DNA of 64,000 nt from Oscillospiraceae bacterium (lineage in GTDB: Bacteria > Bacillota_A > Clostridia > Oscillospirales > Oscillospiraceae). Under the pieces are notes generated by a model. That model did not search any database. It had not been told where the DNA came from and worked only from the letters and a program-made list of their open reading frames with translations. Positions 56,013-64,000 of the stretch are shown here, piece by piece (within the stretch, counting starts at the first letter, position 1; the number at the start of each line of letters is the position of its first letter). Position numbers and translations under genes: made by a program. The stretch spans positions 1 through 64,000 of the forward strand of contig JAETOP010000001.1 in NCBI GenBank assembly GCA_021771675.1. The letters run 5' to 3'.

Positions 56013-57035
56013 TTAGTTGGAGAAGCGGTAAACCGTCTCGGTGTGGTATTTTTCCCCGGCCTTGGTGACGGGCTGCTCCCACTCGGGGTGGTGGATGGAG
56101 TCGGGATAGAACTGAGTCTCCAGGGCGATGCCGCTGCGCTTGCCGTATTCCACGCCGCCCTTTCCCTTTCCCTTTCCCTTGAGGAAATTGCCCGCATAGA
56201 ACTGAATGCCGGGCAGGTCGGTGTAGACCGCCATGATGCGGCCGGAGACCGGATCGGAGACCACGGCGCAGGGATTGCAGAATACCTCAAAATTGTGGTC
56301 ATATCCTCCCTGAAGATTCAGCGGCTCATAATCTTGGTTGATGTCTCTTCCAATGGCCTTGGGCGTCCGGAAATCCATAGGGGTTCCCTCCACGCTGCGC
56401 ATCTCGCCGGTGGGGATGCTCTCCTCGTCAGCCACACAGAAGGTTCTGGCGGGCAGCATCAGCAGCTGATCCATGGCTGCGGCAGGATTGTTTTGACCTG
56501 CCAGGTTGAAATAACTGTGGTTTGTCAGATTAAAAATGGTATCCCGGTCGGAAACGGCATCATAGATAATGTGCAGACCGCCCTTTTCGTCCAGGCTGTA
56601 GGTCACATCAATGGAAGCGTTCCCGGGATACCCCTGGTCGCCGTTGGGGCTGTCCAGGTGAAGGGAGATGGAGGTATCAGAATAATCCGTTACGCTCCAC
56701 ATTCTGGTGTGGTAGAATTCCGGGCCGGAATGCAGATTGTTGTTGTTTTCGTTGGGGGTGAGGGGGTAGGTTCTCCCATCAATGGAGAACATGCTTCCCT
56801 TGATCCGGTTGGCGCTGCGGCCAACGATGGCGCCCAGGAAGCAGGTACCGTTCAGATAGCCCTCGGCGTCATCATAGCCCAGAGCCACGTCGGCAACGTT
56901 GCCGTCGGCATCAGGAACGAACACATTCACCAGCGTGGCACCAAAATCAGTCACCGTAGCGGTGATGCCGCCCCGGGAAATGGAATACAAAAAAGTTTCT
57001 TCTCCGGAAGGAAGTTTTCCAAAAGATTGTTTCAT
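56013..57035 (-). CDS. galM: Aldose 1-epimerase (galactose mutarotase)
   Basis: 340 residues. GGITATVTDFGATLVNVFVP, GRSANRIKGSMFSIDG, NNLHSGPEFYHTRMWSV, the catalytic histidine block NLTNHSYFNLAGQ and a late glutamate in SGIALETQFYPDSIHHPEW identify GalM, which interconverts alpha and beta anomers of sugars. A stretch of four 5-6 base repeats (CCCTTT, 56158-56180) codes for LKGKGKGKGG before VEYGKRSG. No gal operon is adjacent. It has its own promoter. Confidence 0.92.
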   Translation of the reverse strand: MKQSFGKLPSGEETFLYSISRGGITATVTDFGATLVNVFVPDADGNVADVALGYDDAEGYLNGTCFLGAIVGRSANRIKGSMFSIDGRTYPLTPNENNNNLHSGPEFYHTRMWSVTDYSDTSISLHLDSPNGDQGYPGNASIDVTYSLDEKGGLHIIYDAVSDRDTIFNLTNHSYFNLAGQNNPAAAMDQLLMLPARTFCVADEESIPTGEMRSVEGTPMDFRTPKAIGRDINQDYEPLNLQGGYDHNFEVFCNPCAVVSDPVSGRIMAVYTDLPGIQFYAGNFLKGKGKGKGGVEYGKRSGIALETQFYPDSIHHPEWEQPVTKAGEKYHTETVYRFSN

Positions 57036-57097
57036 AAATAGCCCCTTTCATTTTTTACGGAATAAAGCGGAAAATTATGTTAAGACCGTTTGGAGCA

Positions 57098-57126
57098 ATT
57101 ATACTATATTCCTCGTCGTTTTTCAA
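57098..57126 (-). promoter_or_regulatory. Sigma-A-type promoter of galM
   Basis: On the minus strand TTGAAA (57126-57121), 17-base spacer, TATAAT (57103-57098), 63 bases before the galM start. Confidence 0.8.
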
Positions 57127-57228
57127 TGGTTTCTTTCACGTCAGTTGAGGAAAGCGGAACTTTCCCCCTGCTTCCTAAAGAATATGGCAGGAAAATGATT
57201 TGATACTTTTTTACCTATTTTCAGCAAA

Positions 57229-57275
57229 AACTATATTTTGTGTTTGACTCTTGACAAAACCACAATATATAGTAT
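57229..57275 (+). promoter_or_regulatory. Pair of NrdR-like boxes before nrdD
   Basis: Box 1 AACTATATTTTGTGTT (57229-57244) and box 2 CCACAATATATAGTAT (57260-57275) both fit ACACWATATATWGTGT, in opposite orientation, with starts 31 bp apart (three turns). Box 2 overlaps the promoter spacer and -10, as expected for repression by NrdR-ATP/dATP. Confidence 0.7.
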
Positions 57276-57278
57276 AAT
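57251..57278 (+). promoter_or_regulatory. Sigma-A-type promoter of nrdD
   Basis: TTGACA (57251-57256), 16-base spacer, TATAAT (57273-57278). It lies within the NrdR-like box pair and 50 bases before the nrdD start. Confidence 0.8.
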
Positions 57279-57328
57279 GTGTCATGCACGGGTTATCAAA
57301 TCCAGCCCGGGCAAAAGGAGGACCCTAC

Positions 57329-59551
57329 GTGAAGATTATCAAGAGAAATGGAACAGAGGTTGTTTTCGACATCGATAAAATCGTCATGGCCGTCTCCAAG
57401 GCCAATGATGCTGTTGAAGAGAGCGTTCGTATGACCCCTTTGCAGATTCAGCGGATTTCCCAGCATGTGCAGGTCGCCTGTGAGGAAATGGGCCGCAGCC
57501 CCTCCGTAGAGGAGATTCAGGATCTGGTGGAAAAGTCCATTATGGCCCATGGGGCTTTTGAGGTGGCAAAGGAATATATTACATATCGCTATACCCGCAG
57601 TCTGCTTCGCCAGTCGAATACAACGGACGACCGGATTCTGAGCCTGATTGAGTGCAACAATGAAGAGGTCAAGCAGGAGAATGCCAACAAGAATCCCACC
57701 ATCAATGCGGTTCAGCGGGATTATATGGCCGGTGAAGTTTCCAAGGATATTACAAACCGGATTCTTCTGCCTGCGGAGATCGTGGCTGCCCACGAAAGCG
57801 GAATCATCCATTTCCACGACTCCGATTACTATGCCCAGCATATGCACAACTGTGATCTGGTGAATCTGGAGGACATGCTCCAGAACGGCACCGTCATCTC
57901 CGGCACCCTGATTGAGAAGCCCCATTCCTTCTCCACGGCCTGCAACATTGCCACCCAGATCATTGCCCAGGTTGCCTCCAACCAGTATGGCGGTCAGTCC
58001 ATCTCTCTGACTCATTTGGCTCCCTTTGTCCAGATTAGCCGGGAGAAGATTCGCCGGAGTGTGGAGCAGGAAATGAAGACCTTCGGCATTCAGGCATCTG
58101 AGGAGTCCATTTCCAATGTTGTGGAGGAAAGACTCCGTGACGAGGTGCGCAGGGGCGTCCAGACCATTCAGTACCAGGTTGTCACCCTGATGACCACCAA
58201 CGGACAGGCACCCTTCATTACAGTCTTCATGTACCTGGGCGAGGCCAGAAACGAGCGGGAGAAGAAAGACCTGGCCATGATCATTGAGGAGACCCTTCGC
58301 CAGCGCTATGAGGGCGTGAAGAACGAAAAGGGCGTGTGGATTACGCCCGCCTTCCCCAAGCTGATCTATGTTCTGGAAGAGGAAAACATCCGGGAGGGCA
58401 CGCCCTATTGGTATCTGACCAAGCTGGCCGCCCAGTGCACCGCCAAGCGGATGGTCCCCGATTACATCAGCGAGAAGAAGATGAAGGAGTACAAGCTCTC
58501 CAAGGGCGAGACGACCGGCAACGGCGACGTGTACACTTGTATGGGCTGCCGCAGCTTCCTGACCCCCGACCGCTCCGGCAACGGCTGGGATAATATCGCC
58601 CGGGCCAAAAATTATGAGCCGGGCAAGCCCAAGTATTACGGCCGGTTCAATCAGGGCGTGGTCACCATCAACCTGGTGGATGTGGCGCTGTCCTCTGGCC
58701 GGGATATGACAAAATTCTGGGAAATCTTTGAGGAGCGGCTGGAGCTGTGCCACACAGCGCTGCAATGCCGCCACGAGCGGCTGAAGGGAACCCTGTCCGA
58801 TGCCGCCCCCATCCTGTGGCAGTACGGTGCCCTGGCCCGGCTGGAGAAGGGAGAGCCCATCGACAAGCTGCTCTATGGCGGCTACTCCACCATCTCCCTG
58901 GGCTATGCCGGCCTTTATGAGTGCGTCAAGTACATGACCGGAAAGTCCCACACCGACGAGGAGGCCAAGCCCTTCGCCCTGTCCGTGATGCAGAAAATGA
59001 ACGACAAGTGCATGGAGTGGAAGAGCGCCGAAAACATCGACTATTCCCTCTATGGCACCCCCCTGGAGTCCACTACCTACAAGTTTGCCAAGTGCCTGCA
59101 AAAGCGTTTCGGCATCATCCCCGGCATTACGGACAAGAGCTATATCACAAACTCCTATCATGTCCATGTGTCCGAACCTATTGATGCCTTTACCAAGCTT
59201 CGCTTTGAGGCGGAATTCCAGCAGCTGTCCCCCGGCGGCGCCATCAGCTATGTGGAAGTTCCCAACATGCAGCAAAACATTGATGCGGTGTTGGAGCTGA
59301 TGCAGTTCATCTACGACAACATCATGTATGCCGAACTGAACACCAAGTCCGACTACTGCCAGATTTGCGGCTACGACGGCGAGATTGAAATTCAGGAGGA
59401 CGACAACAAGCTGGTTTGGGTCTGCCCCCAGTGCGGCAACCGGGATCAGAACAAGATGAATGTGGCCCGCCGTACCTGCGGCTACATCGGCACCCAGTAT
59501 TGGAATCAGGGCCGTACCCAGGAGATCAAGGATCGGGTCCTGCATCTGTAA
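57329..59551 (+). CDS. nrdD: Anaerobic (class III) ribonucleoside-triphosphate reductase
   Basis: 740 residues from GTG 57329 (VKIIKRNGTEVVFDIDKIV), which has AAAAGGAGGA upstream. The N-terminal ATP-cone runs to about residue 90 and would bind ATP/dATP. The reductase domain includes FHDSDYYAQHMHNCDLVNLE and TCMGCRSFL. Near the end are the zinc cysteines CQICG and CPQCG and the glycyl-radical motif RRTCGYIGTQYWNQGR. It makes deoxyribonucleotides without oxygen. The activase gene nrdG is not next to it or elsewhere in the window. Confidence 0.95.
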   Translation: MKIIKRNGTEVVFDIDKIVMAVSKANDAVEESVRMTPLQIQRISQHVQVACEEMGRSPSVEEIQDLVEKSIMAHGAFEVAKEYITYRYTRSLLRQSNTTDDRILSLIECNNEEVKQENANKNPTINAVQRDYMAGEVSKDITNRILLPAEIVAAHESGIIHFHDSDYYAQHMHNCDLVNLEDMLQNGTVISGTLIEKPHSFSTACNIATQIIAQVASNQYGGQSISLTHLAPFVQISREKIRRSVEQEMKTFGIQASEESISNVVEERLRDEVRRGVQTIQYQVVTLMTTNGQAPFITVFMYLGEARNEREKKDLAMIIEETLRQRYEGVKNEKGVWITPAFPKLIYVLEEENIREGTPYWYLTKLAAQCTAKRMVPDYISEKKMKEYKLSKGETTGNGDVYTCMGCRSFLTPDRSGNGWDNIARAKNYEPGKPKYYGRFNQGVVTINLVDVALSSGRDMTKFWEIFEERLELCHTALQCRHERLKGTLSDAAPILWQYGALARLEKGEPIDKLLYGGYSTISLGYAGLYECVKYMTGKSHTDEEAKPFALSVMQKMNDKCMEWKSAENIDYSLYGTPLESTTYKFAKCLQKRFGIIPGITDKSYITNSYHVHVSEPIDAFTKLRFEAEFQQLSPGGAISYVEVPNMQQNIDAVLELMQFIYDNIMYAELNTKSDYCQICGYDGEIEIQEDDNKLVWVCPQCGNRDQNKMNVARRTCGYIGTQYWNQGRTQEIKDRVLHL

Positions 59552-59604
59552 AAAAGGGCACATTCTGCAATCGCCCCAAAGTTGCTTTGGGAACCTGTAA
59601 AAAG

Positions 59605-59651
59605 TTTATCCAGCCGGAGTCACGGTAAAACGTGAACCGGCTGGAATTTTT
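59605..59651. terminator. Terminator after nrdD
   Basis: CCAGCCGG and CCGGCTGG close a stem containing a second short pairing (TCACG/CGTGA), followed by AATTTTTA. A small CCCAAAG/CTTTGGG hairpin precedes it at 59573-59590. It lies between nrdD and the convergent YitT gene. Confidence 0.8.
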
Positions 59652-60234
59652 ATGCCTTTTTTTGAAACAGGCCAATGATCTGGCCGGATAAAAGGACAGT
59701 CAGAAGAGAATAGGCAATTTTTCTCAGGGGGATGTAGGTCAGGGAAAGGCCCAGCACGACCAAATCGCTGATGAGATATATCCACTGAATAGGAATTCCT
59801 GTGAGCTTGGAAAGGCTCATGGACAGGGCATCGTCCCCGCTGGGGGCGGCGCCGATCCGGACGCAGATGCCGCAGCCCACACCCACGAAGATGCTTCCCG
59901 CAACGGCGGCGGCCAGGGGCATCTGGGCTATCTGGGGATAAATGGGCGGGAACTGCTCGCAGATGGAGTAGCAAAGGGAATACCCCAGGGCGGACACGGC
60001 GGAGTAGACCAAAAAGCTTTTTCCGAAGGTACGCCAGCCCAGCAGGTAGCACAGCCCGTTGAGCACCAGACTGGACAGGGCGGGGGAGATGTGCAGCCAG
60101 TGCTGAATCAGCAGCACCGCTCCCAGCACGCCGCCCTCGGTGATTCCGGAAATGGAGTGGACGTTGTACATGCCGAATGCCAAAAAGGCAGCGGATAAAA
60201 AGGTAATAACACAATTGCGGATTTTTGTTTTCAT
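59650..60234 (-). CDS. YitT-family membrane protein
   Basis: 194 residues from ATG 60234, which follows CAGGAGAA; the frame extends to 60477 only as a shadow of tmcAL. It has five or six membrane helices and the YitT (DUF161) pattern: NCVITFLSAAFLAFGMYNVH, GITEGGVLGAVLLIQHWLHI, GRTFGKSFLV-like and GCGICVRIGAAPSGDDALSM. It lacks the C-terminal DUF2179 domain of longer members, so it is a short form. The family's role is poorly known. Its start overlaps the tmcAL stop by 4 bases. Confidence 0.8.
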   Translation of the reverse strand: MKTKIRNCVITFLSAAFLAFGMYNVHSISGITEGGVLGAVLLIQHWLHISPALSSLVLNGLCYLLGWRTFGKSFLVYSAVSALGYSLCYSICEQFPPIYPQIAQMPLAAAVAGSIFVGVGCGICVRIGAAPSGDDALSMSLSKLTGIPIQWIYLISDLVVLGLSLTYIPLRKIAYSLLTVLLSGQIIGLFQKKA

Positions 60235-61364
60235 GATTTCTCCTGATAATAAAATATTCTTCGGTTTTCCTCCACATTGGGAGATTCGATTCCTACGGTG
60301 CAGAACAGGCCGTAAAGGCTCCCGATTTGCCGTTCTCTCTCCTCCAGCGCCTCTCCGGCATTGCGGAACCAGCTCTGCTCCCGAAGGACAGCACGGCCCC
60401 GATCCGTAAAGGCCAGCACCCGGATCACCGGGGGAAGGACTCCCATGTCCGCCTCCGTCAGGCCCAAAAAGGCGCATAAAATCATCCGGTCAATTCTTGT
60501 ACGGGTGTAACGCTTGGACTTGGTGGCTTCAATGATGGAGTTCAGGTTGTTCTGACTGCGGCACGCCTTCATCAGCTTCCGCCACAAGCCCTCGGAGCCA
60601 TAGGGCAGCCGCTCAAAATCCTCATCCGCCATGGTTCGCAGCTTGGCAAGAACAGCCCGCTCTCCTGCTTCCAGGGTGTGAAGCCGGGAATTTTGGAGCA
60701 GGGGAAGAGTGCTTTGGGGTACAGCTTCCTCCCAGTCGCCGCCGGAAAGCATTACCTTGCGAAGGGCAGTGGCTGAGGGCGCCTGACTGTTCAGCGTATG
60801 GGAATGGTAATCCCCCTCCCGGAAAACGGGAAAAATGGTCATGGAGGAGCCTTGGGATAGAATCGCCTTGGTGTATTCTATCCCCAAAATGTCATTGGGA
60901 TTTGATAGTCCGGCGGCGATTCCCATTTTGGAAAGGGCGCTCTGTCTCGCGACGGGAAAAGAACAGCCGGAGGCGAGTTCTTCCTTCAAAACTGCCGGGA
61001 ATTCAGGGGACAGCAGCGCCCGGGCCGTTTCCATAAGGGCTTGCGAATTCATGGTTTCCGTGCCAAAGCACAGGGTATCACAGCAGGAGGAAAGAATACG
61101 GACTCCTCCGGCAGCAAACCCCTCTGCCGAGGAAAGGGAAACGGTGACAGGCATTTCAAGCACCAAATCCGATCCGGACAGCACTGCGGCTCTGGCTCGG
61201 AGGGATTTATCCACAATGGCGGGGGCTCCCCGCTGCACGAAGTTCCCGCTCATCAGGCACAGAACGGTACAATCTGATCCCATGGCCTGCCGAACCTGCT
61301 GAATCTGATGCCGATGGCCGTTGTGAAAGGGATTGTATTCGCAGATGATTCCGACAGTCTTCAT
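60231..61364 (-). CDS. tmcAL: tRNA(Met) cytidine acetate ligase
   Basis: 377 residues. TVGIICEYNPFHNGHRHQIQ contains the nucleotidyltransferase HxGH; VLCLMSGNFVQRGAPAIVDK, LVLEMPVTVSLSSAEGFAAG and KSKRYTRTRIDRMILCAFLG are TmcAL (YlbM) blocks. The enzyme activates acetate with ATP and acetylates the wobble cytidine of elongator tRNA-Met. It sits just before acetate kinase on the opposite strand. Confidence 0.9.
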   Translation of the reverse strand: MKTVGIICEYNPFHNGHRHQIQQVRQAMGSDCTVLCLMSGNFVQRGAPAIVDKSLRARAAVLSGSDLVLEMPVTVSLSSAEGFAAGGVRILSSCCDTLCFGTETMNSQALMETARALLSPEFPAVLKEELASGCSFPVARQSALSKMGIAAGLSNPNDILGIEYTKAILSQGSSMTIFPVFREGDYHSHTLNSQAPSATALRKVMLSGGDWEEAVPQSTLPLLQNSRLHTLEAGERAVLAKLRTMADEDFERLPYGSEGLWRKLMKACRSQNNLNSIIEATKSKRYTRTRIDRMILCAFLGLTEADMGVLPPVIRVLAFTDRGRAVLREQSWFRNAGEALEERERQIGSLYGLFCTVGIESPNVEENRRIFYYQEKS

Positions 61365-61402
61365 AGAGCCCTTCCTTTTGCAAAAAAATTCCGTTTTGGG
61401 GG

Positions 61403-61431
61403 TTGAGAAATGGAAGAAAATAGACTATAAT
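61403..61431 (+). promoter_or_regulatory. Sigma-A-type promoter of ackA
   Basis: TTGAGA (61403-61408), 17-base spacer, TATAAT (61426-61431), 72 bases before ackA. Confidence 0.8.
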
Positions 61432-61503
61432 ATTCCCAGTTATGGAAATCATACCATATTATCTCCCAAAAAGAAACAACAAATTATCTAGGAGGCAATC
61501 CCA

Positions 61504-62694
61504 ATGAATGTTCTGGTTATCAACGCCGGCAGCTCCTCTTTGAAGTATCAGCTGATGAACCCGGAGACCGGCGATGTATCTGCCAAGGGCCTGTGCGAGC
61601 GTATTTACATCGACGGCCGGCTGACCCACAAGGTAGGGGACAAGAAGGTCGTGAAGGACATCCCCATGCCCACCCATTCCGAGGCCATTCAGGCTGTGCT
61701 GGAAATCCTGGTGGACCCCGTTGACGGTGTTATCAAGTCCGTGGACGAAATCGACGCTGTGGGCCATCGTGTGCTCCATGGCGGCATGAAGTTCTCCGAC
61801 TCCTGCATCATCGATGATGCCTGCATCAAAGCCATCGAGGATTGCATTCCTCTGGGCCCCCTGCACAACCCTGCCAACCTGATGGGCATTCGTGCCTGCC
61901 AGGCGGTCATGCCCAACACCCCTCAGGTCGCTGTGTTCGATACCGCTTTCCACATGACCATGCCCCCCAAGGCCTACCGCTACGCCATTCCTACGGAGTA
62001 TTACAAGAATGACGACATCCGCCGCTACGGCTTCCACGGCACTTCCCACAAGTATATCGCCCGCCGTGCTGCCGAGCTCATGGGCACCAAGAATTTCAAG
62101 ATGGTCAACTGCCATCTGGGCAACGGTTCCTCCTTGTCCGCAGTGAAGGACGGAAAGTGCCAGGATACCTCCATGGGCCTGTCTCCTCTGGCCGGTGTTC
62201 CCATGGGCACCCGCTCCGGTGACATCGATGCCTGTGTGGTGCAGTTCATCTGCAACAAGTACGGCATGAGCGTGGACGACTGCCTGACCATGCTGAACAA
62301 GAAGTCCGGTGTGCTGGCCCTGTCCGGTGTCTCCTCCGACTTCCGTGACCTGACTGCCGGTGCCGAGAGCGGCAACGAGGACTGCCAGCTGGCTCTGGAC
62401 AAGTTCTACTATGAGGTTGCCAAGTATGTTGGCGCCTATACCGCCGCCTTGAACGGCATCGACATGCTGACCTTCACCGCCGGCGTGGGCGAGAACGATG
62501 CCGATGCCCGTGCCGCCATCTGCTCCTACCTGGGCTTCATGGGCGTGAAGATCGACGCCGAGAAGAACAAGGTTCGCGGCCAGGAGATGAAGATTTCCAC
62601 CGAGGATTCCGCTGTTCAGGTTTGGGTCATCCCCACCAACGAAGAGCTGATGATCGCCCAAGATACCGCCGAGTTGGTCAACGCCGCAAAGTAA
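61504..62694 (+). CDS. ackA: Acetate kinase
   Basis: 396 residues. VLVINAGSSSLKYQLMNPET is the N-terminal phosphate loop; GHRVLHGG, FDTAFHMTMPPKAYRYAIP, RRYGFHGTSHKYIARRAAEL and HLGNGSSLSAV are family motifs; DMLTFTAGVGENDADARAAI is the adenosine motif. It makes ATP from acetyl phosphate, a main energy step in fermentation. TAGGAGGCAATCCCA gives the ribosome-binding site. pta is not adjacent. Codon use is strongly biased to C-ending codons, as in highly expressed genes. Confidence 0.97.
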   Translation: MNVLVINAGSSSLKYQLMNPETGDVSAKGLCERIYIDGRLTHKVGDKKVVKDIPMPTHSEAIQAVLEILVDPVDGVIKSVDEIDAVGHRVLHGGMKFSDSCIIDDACIKAIEDCIPLGPLHNPANLMGIRACQAVMPNTPQVAVFDTAFHMTMPPKAYRYAIPTEYYKNDDIRRYGFHGTSHKYIARRAAELMGTKNFKMVNCHLGNGSSLSAVKDGKCQDTSMGLSPLAGVPMGTRSGDIDACVVQFICNKYGMSVDDCLTMLNKKSGVLALSGVSSDFRDLTAGAESGNEDCQLALDKFYYEVAKYVGAYTAALNGIDMLTFTAGVGENDADARAAICSYLGFMGVKIDAEKNKVRGQEMKISTEDSAVQVWVIPTNEELMIAQDTAELVNAAK

Positions 62695-62707
62695 ATTACC
62701 CAAAACA

Positions 62708-62736
62708 GGAGCCGCCGCTGGAAAAACGGCGGCTCC
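62708..62736 (+). terminator. Terminator of ackA
   Basis: GGAGCCGCCG and CGGCGGCTCC pair around CTGGAAAAA, followed by TTAAATATT. Confidence 0.8.
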
Positions 62737-62761
62737 TTAAATATTAGAAAGAAGTGAGCCT

Positions 62762-63268
62762 ATGCCGATCCCCGGAATCCAACAGCCTGATATTTTGCCA
62801 GCTGGGGACATGGTGCGGCTTCGCAGGTTTGACGGGTATTTTCCCTTTGCTTTCAATTGGTACCAGGATACGGAAACTGTGTATCTGGTGGATGGCGTGA
62901 AGGTGCCCTACTCCTGGGAAAAGCTGGGAAGGATGTACCATTATCTGGATCAGCATGGAGAACTTTACTTTATCGAAGTATGGGAGGACGGCAGATTTCA
63001 CCCTGTTGGAGATGTCTGCTTTTCAAAGGACGATTTGCCCATTGTCATTGGAGAGAAAACCTGCCGGGGCAGGGGCCTGGGAAAAAAGGTGATTTCTGCG
63101 CTGATTCAAAGAGGGCGGGATCTCCAATATGGTACTCTCCGGGTCAAGGAGATTTACGAATACAATACCGCTTCCCGGAAATGCTTTGAAAGCCTGGGCT
63201 TCCGCGTCCAGGAGAAGACAGCGAAGGGAAACAGTTTTGTGCTGTCATTGAAGGAGGAACCGCTATGA
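62762..63268 (+). CDS. GNAT-family N-acetyltransferase
   Basis: 168 residues. The acetyl-CoA binding motif is in CRGRGLGKKVISALIQRGRD (the R-x-x-G-x-G/A pattern), with IEVWEDGRFHPVGDVCFSKD before and YNTASRKCFESLGFRVQEKT after as the usual motif B. Substrate unknown. The start follows AAGAAGTGAG. It overlaps pepT by 4 bases, so the two are translated together. Confidence 0.85.
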   Translation: MPIPGIQQPDILPAGDMVRLRRFDGYFPFAFNWYQDTETVYLVDGVKVPYSWEKLGRMYHYLDQHGELYFIEVWEDGRFHPVGDVCFSKDDLPIVIGEKTCRGRGLGKKVISALIQRGRDLQYGTLRVKEIYEYNTASRKCFESLGFRVQEKTAKGNSFVLSLKEEPL

Positions 63269-64000
63269 AAACAGTAACGGAGCGCTTTTTGCGCTACGTC
63301 AGCTTCGACACCCAATCCGATGAAGAATCCACAACCTGCCCTTCTACCTCCAAGCAGAAGCTTCTGGGTGCTGCTCTGGTGGAAGAAATGCAGGAACTGG
63401 GCATTGCCGACGCCCGAATGGATGAAAATGGCTATGTCTACGGCACCGTCCCCGGCGACAAAAGCCTTCCAATCATCGGCCTGATCGCCCATATGGACAC
63501 GTCCCCGGATGCCTCCGGCGCAAACATCAAGGCGAAAATCGTGGCCTATGACGGGTCCGATGTGCTGCTGAACCAGGAAAAGGGCATCTATCTGCGGGAG
63601 GCGGATTATCCCATCCTGAAAAACAGCCGGGGAAAGCACCTGATCATTACCGACGGCACCACGCTGCTGGGAGCGGATGACAAAGCCGGCATTGCCGAGA
63701 TTATGACGGCTGCCCAGCGCTTGATTACGGACGGCGGCAGACACGCCACCTTGAAAATCGGCTTTACCCCCGACGAGGAGATCGGCAGAGGAGCAGATTT
63801 GTTTGATGTAAAGGGCTTTGGTGCAGACTATGCCTTTACCGCCGACGGAGGCACTATCGGGGAGCTGGAATATGAGAACTTCAATGCCGCAAGCGCCAAA
63901 GTTGTCTTCCACGGGCTGAACATCCATCCCGGCTCTGCCAAGGGAAAAATGGTCAATTCTATGTATCTTGCCATGGAATATCAGAATTTGCTGCCTGCAG
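63265..64000 (+). CDS. pepT: Peptidase T (tripeptide aminopeptidase), 3' end beyond window
   Basis: The first 245 codons are present. TVTERFLRYVSFDTQSDEES is the PepT start; IIGLIAHMDTSPDASGANIK provides the first zinc histidine and aspartate; GTTLLGADDKAGIAEIMTAA the bridging aspartate; KIGFTPDEEIGRGADLFDVK the catalytic glutamate pair; YAFTADGG another metal ligand. It removes N-terminal residues from tripeptides in the cytosol. ATG 63265 overlaps the GNAT stop and has AAGGAGGAAC upstream. The gene runs off the right edge. Confidence 0.93.
   Translation, partial: MKTVTERFLRYVSFDTQSDEESTTCPSTSKQKLLGAALVEEMQELGIADARMDENGYVYGTVPGDKSLPIIGLIAHMDTSPDASGANIKAKIVAYDGSDVLLNQEKGIYLREADYPILKNSRGKHLIITDGTTLLGADDKAGIAEIMTAAQRLITDGGRHATLKIGFTPDEEIGRGADLFDVKGFGADYAFTADGGTIGELEYENFNAASAKVVFHGLNIHPGSAKGKMVNSMYLAMEYQNLLPA

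Noticed and set aside
57296..59563. A minus-strand open frame of 755 codons opposite nrdD
   Set aside because: Same reason: a long antisense shadow of a highly biased gene, with no motif and no promoter of its own.
1..64000. tRNA, rRNA, tmRNA, RNase P or 6S RNA genes
   Set aside because: I looked for their characteristic conserved blocks in the gaps and found none apart from the SRP RNA and the T-box leader.

Overview
The window is a gene-dense stretch (mid-50s % GC by eye) of a chromosome from an endospore-forming member of the Bacillota, most likely class Clostridia and close to the Oscillospirales. This rests on the gene set: spoIIAA-spoIIAB-sigF, spoIID, yunB, ylbJ, yqfC-yqfD and ytfJ/gerW for sporulation, a long SRP RNA beside dnaX-ybaB-recR, a T-box before valS, an oxygen-sensitive class III ribonucleotide reductase, and acetate kinase. 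No phage, plasmid, CRISPR array, rRNA or tRNA gene was seen. The novelty lies mostly between the genes, in repeated, highly folded DNA elements.

Layout. 1-5.3 kb: a frameshifted methyltransferase, trpS, three small uncharacterised minus-strand genes, a phosphodiesterase, coaX, two small membrane proteins and a short promoter-to-terminator unit. 5.36-5.68 kb: a palindromic element with a second element nested inside it. 5.7-9.3 kb (minus strand): a phosphatidyltransferase, a trio combining a SpoIID-like domain with peptidoglycan-binding repeats, a structured repeat, and a helical protein. 9.4-17.8 kb: asnB, two tandem ECF sigma/anti-sigma pairs, a CaCA cation exchanger, and an E2-like acyltransferase lacking its catalytic histidine. 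18-27.7 kb: spoIID, a nucleoside kinase, the scpA-scpB-DUF2953-ytfJ-dac-rluB operon, an RpiR regulator and a flavoprotein. 27.7-33.4 kb: acpP, SRP RNA, dnaX-ybaB-recR, an acyltransferase, a second copy of the structured repeat and a glycosyltransferase.

33.4-41.7 kb: a T-box leader whose terminator loop is occupied by a palindromic element, valS, a nucleoside phosphorylase, the spoIIA operon and pcrA, whose stop codon lies in a third copy of that element. 41.7-51 kb: yunB, ylbJ, yqfC-yqfD-phoH-ybeY-era-(yqzL-like)-recO-mutS2. 51-64 kb: an HPr-like protein, uvrC, rsmD-coaD, a coiled-coil protein, a Cys-rich protein, galM, nrdD with two NrdR-like boxes, a YitT protein and tmcAL, ackA, an acetyltransferase and the start of pepT.

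The genes cover chromosome segregation and repair (scpAB, dnaX, recR, recO, mutS2, pcrA, uvrC), translation (trpS, valS, rluB, rsmD, ybeY, era, tmcAL), CoA and acyl carrier supply (coaX, coaD, acpP), cell-envelope work and spore formation. The most unusual items are (1) a 161-bp inverted-repeat family with covarying arms, one copy sitting inside the valS T-box terminator, one carrying another element, one supplying the pcrA stop; and (2) a roughly 200-bp repeat of covarying hairpins lying directly after terminator-like stems. All calls come from reading the sequence; no database search was run.
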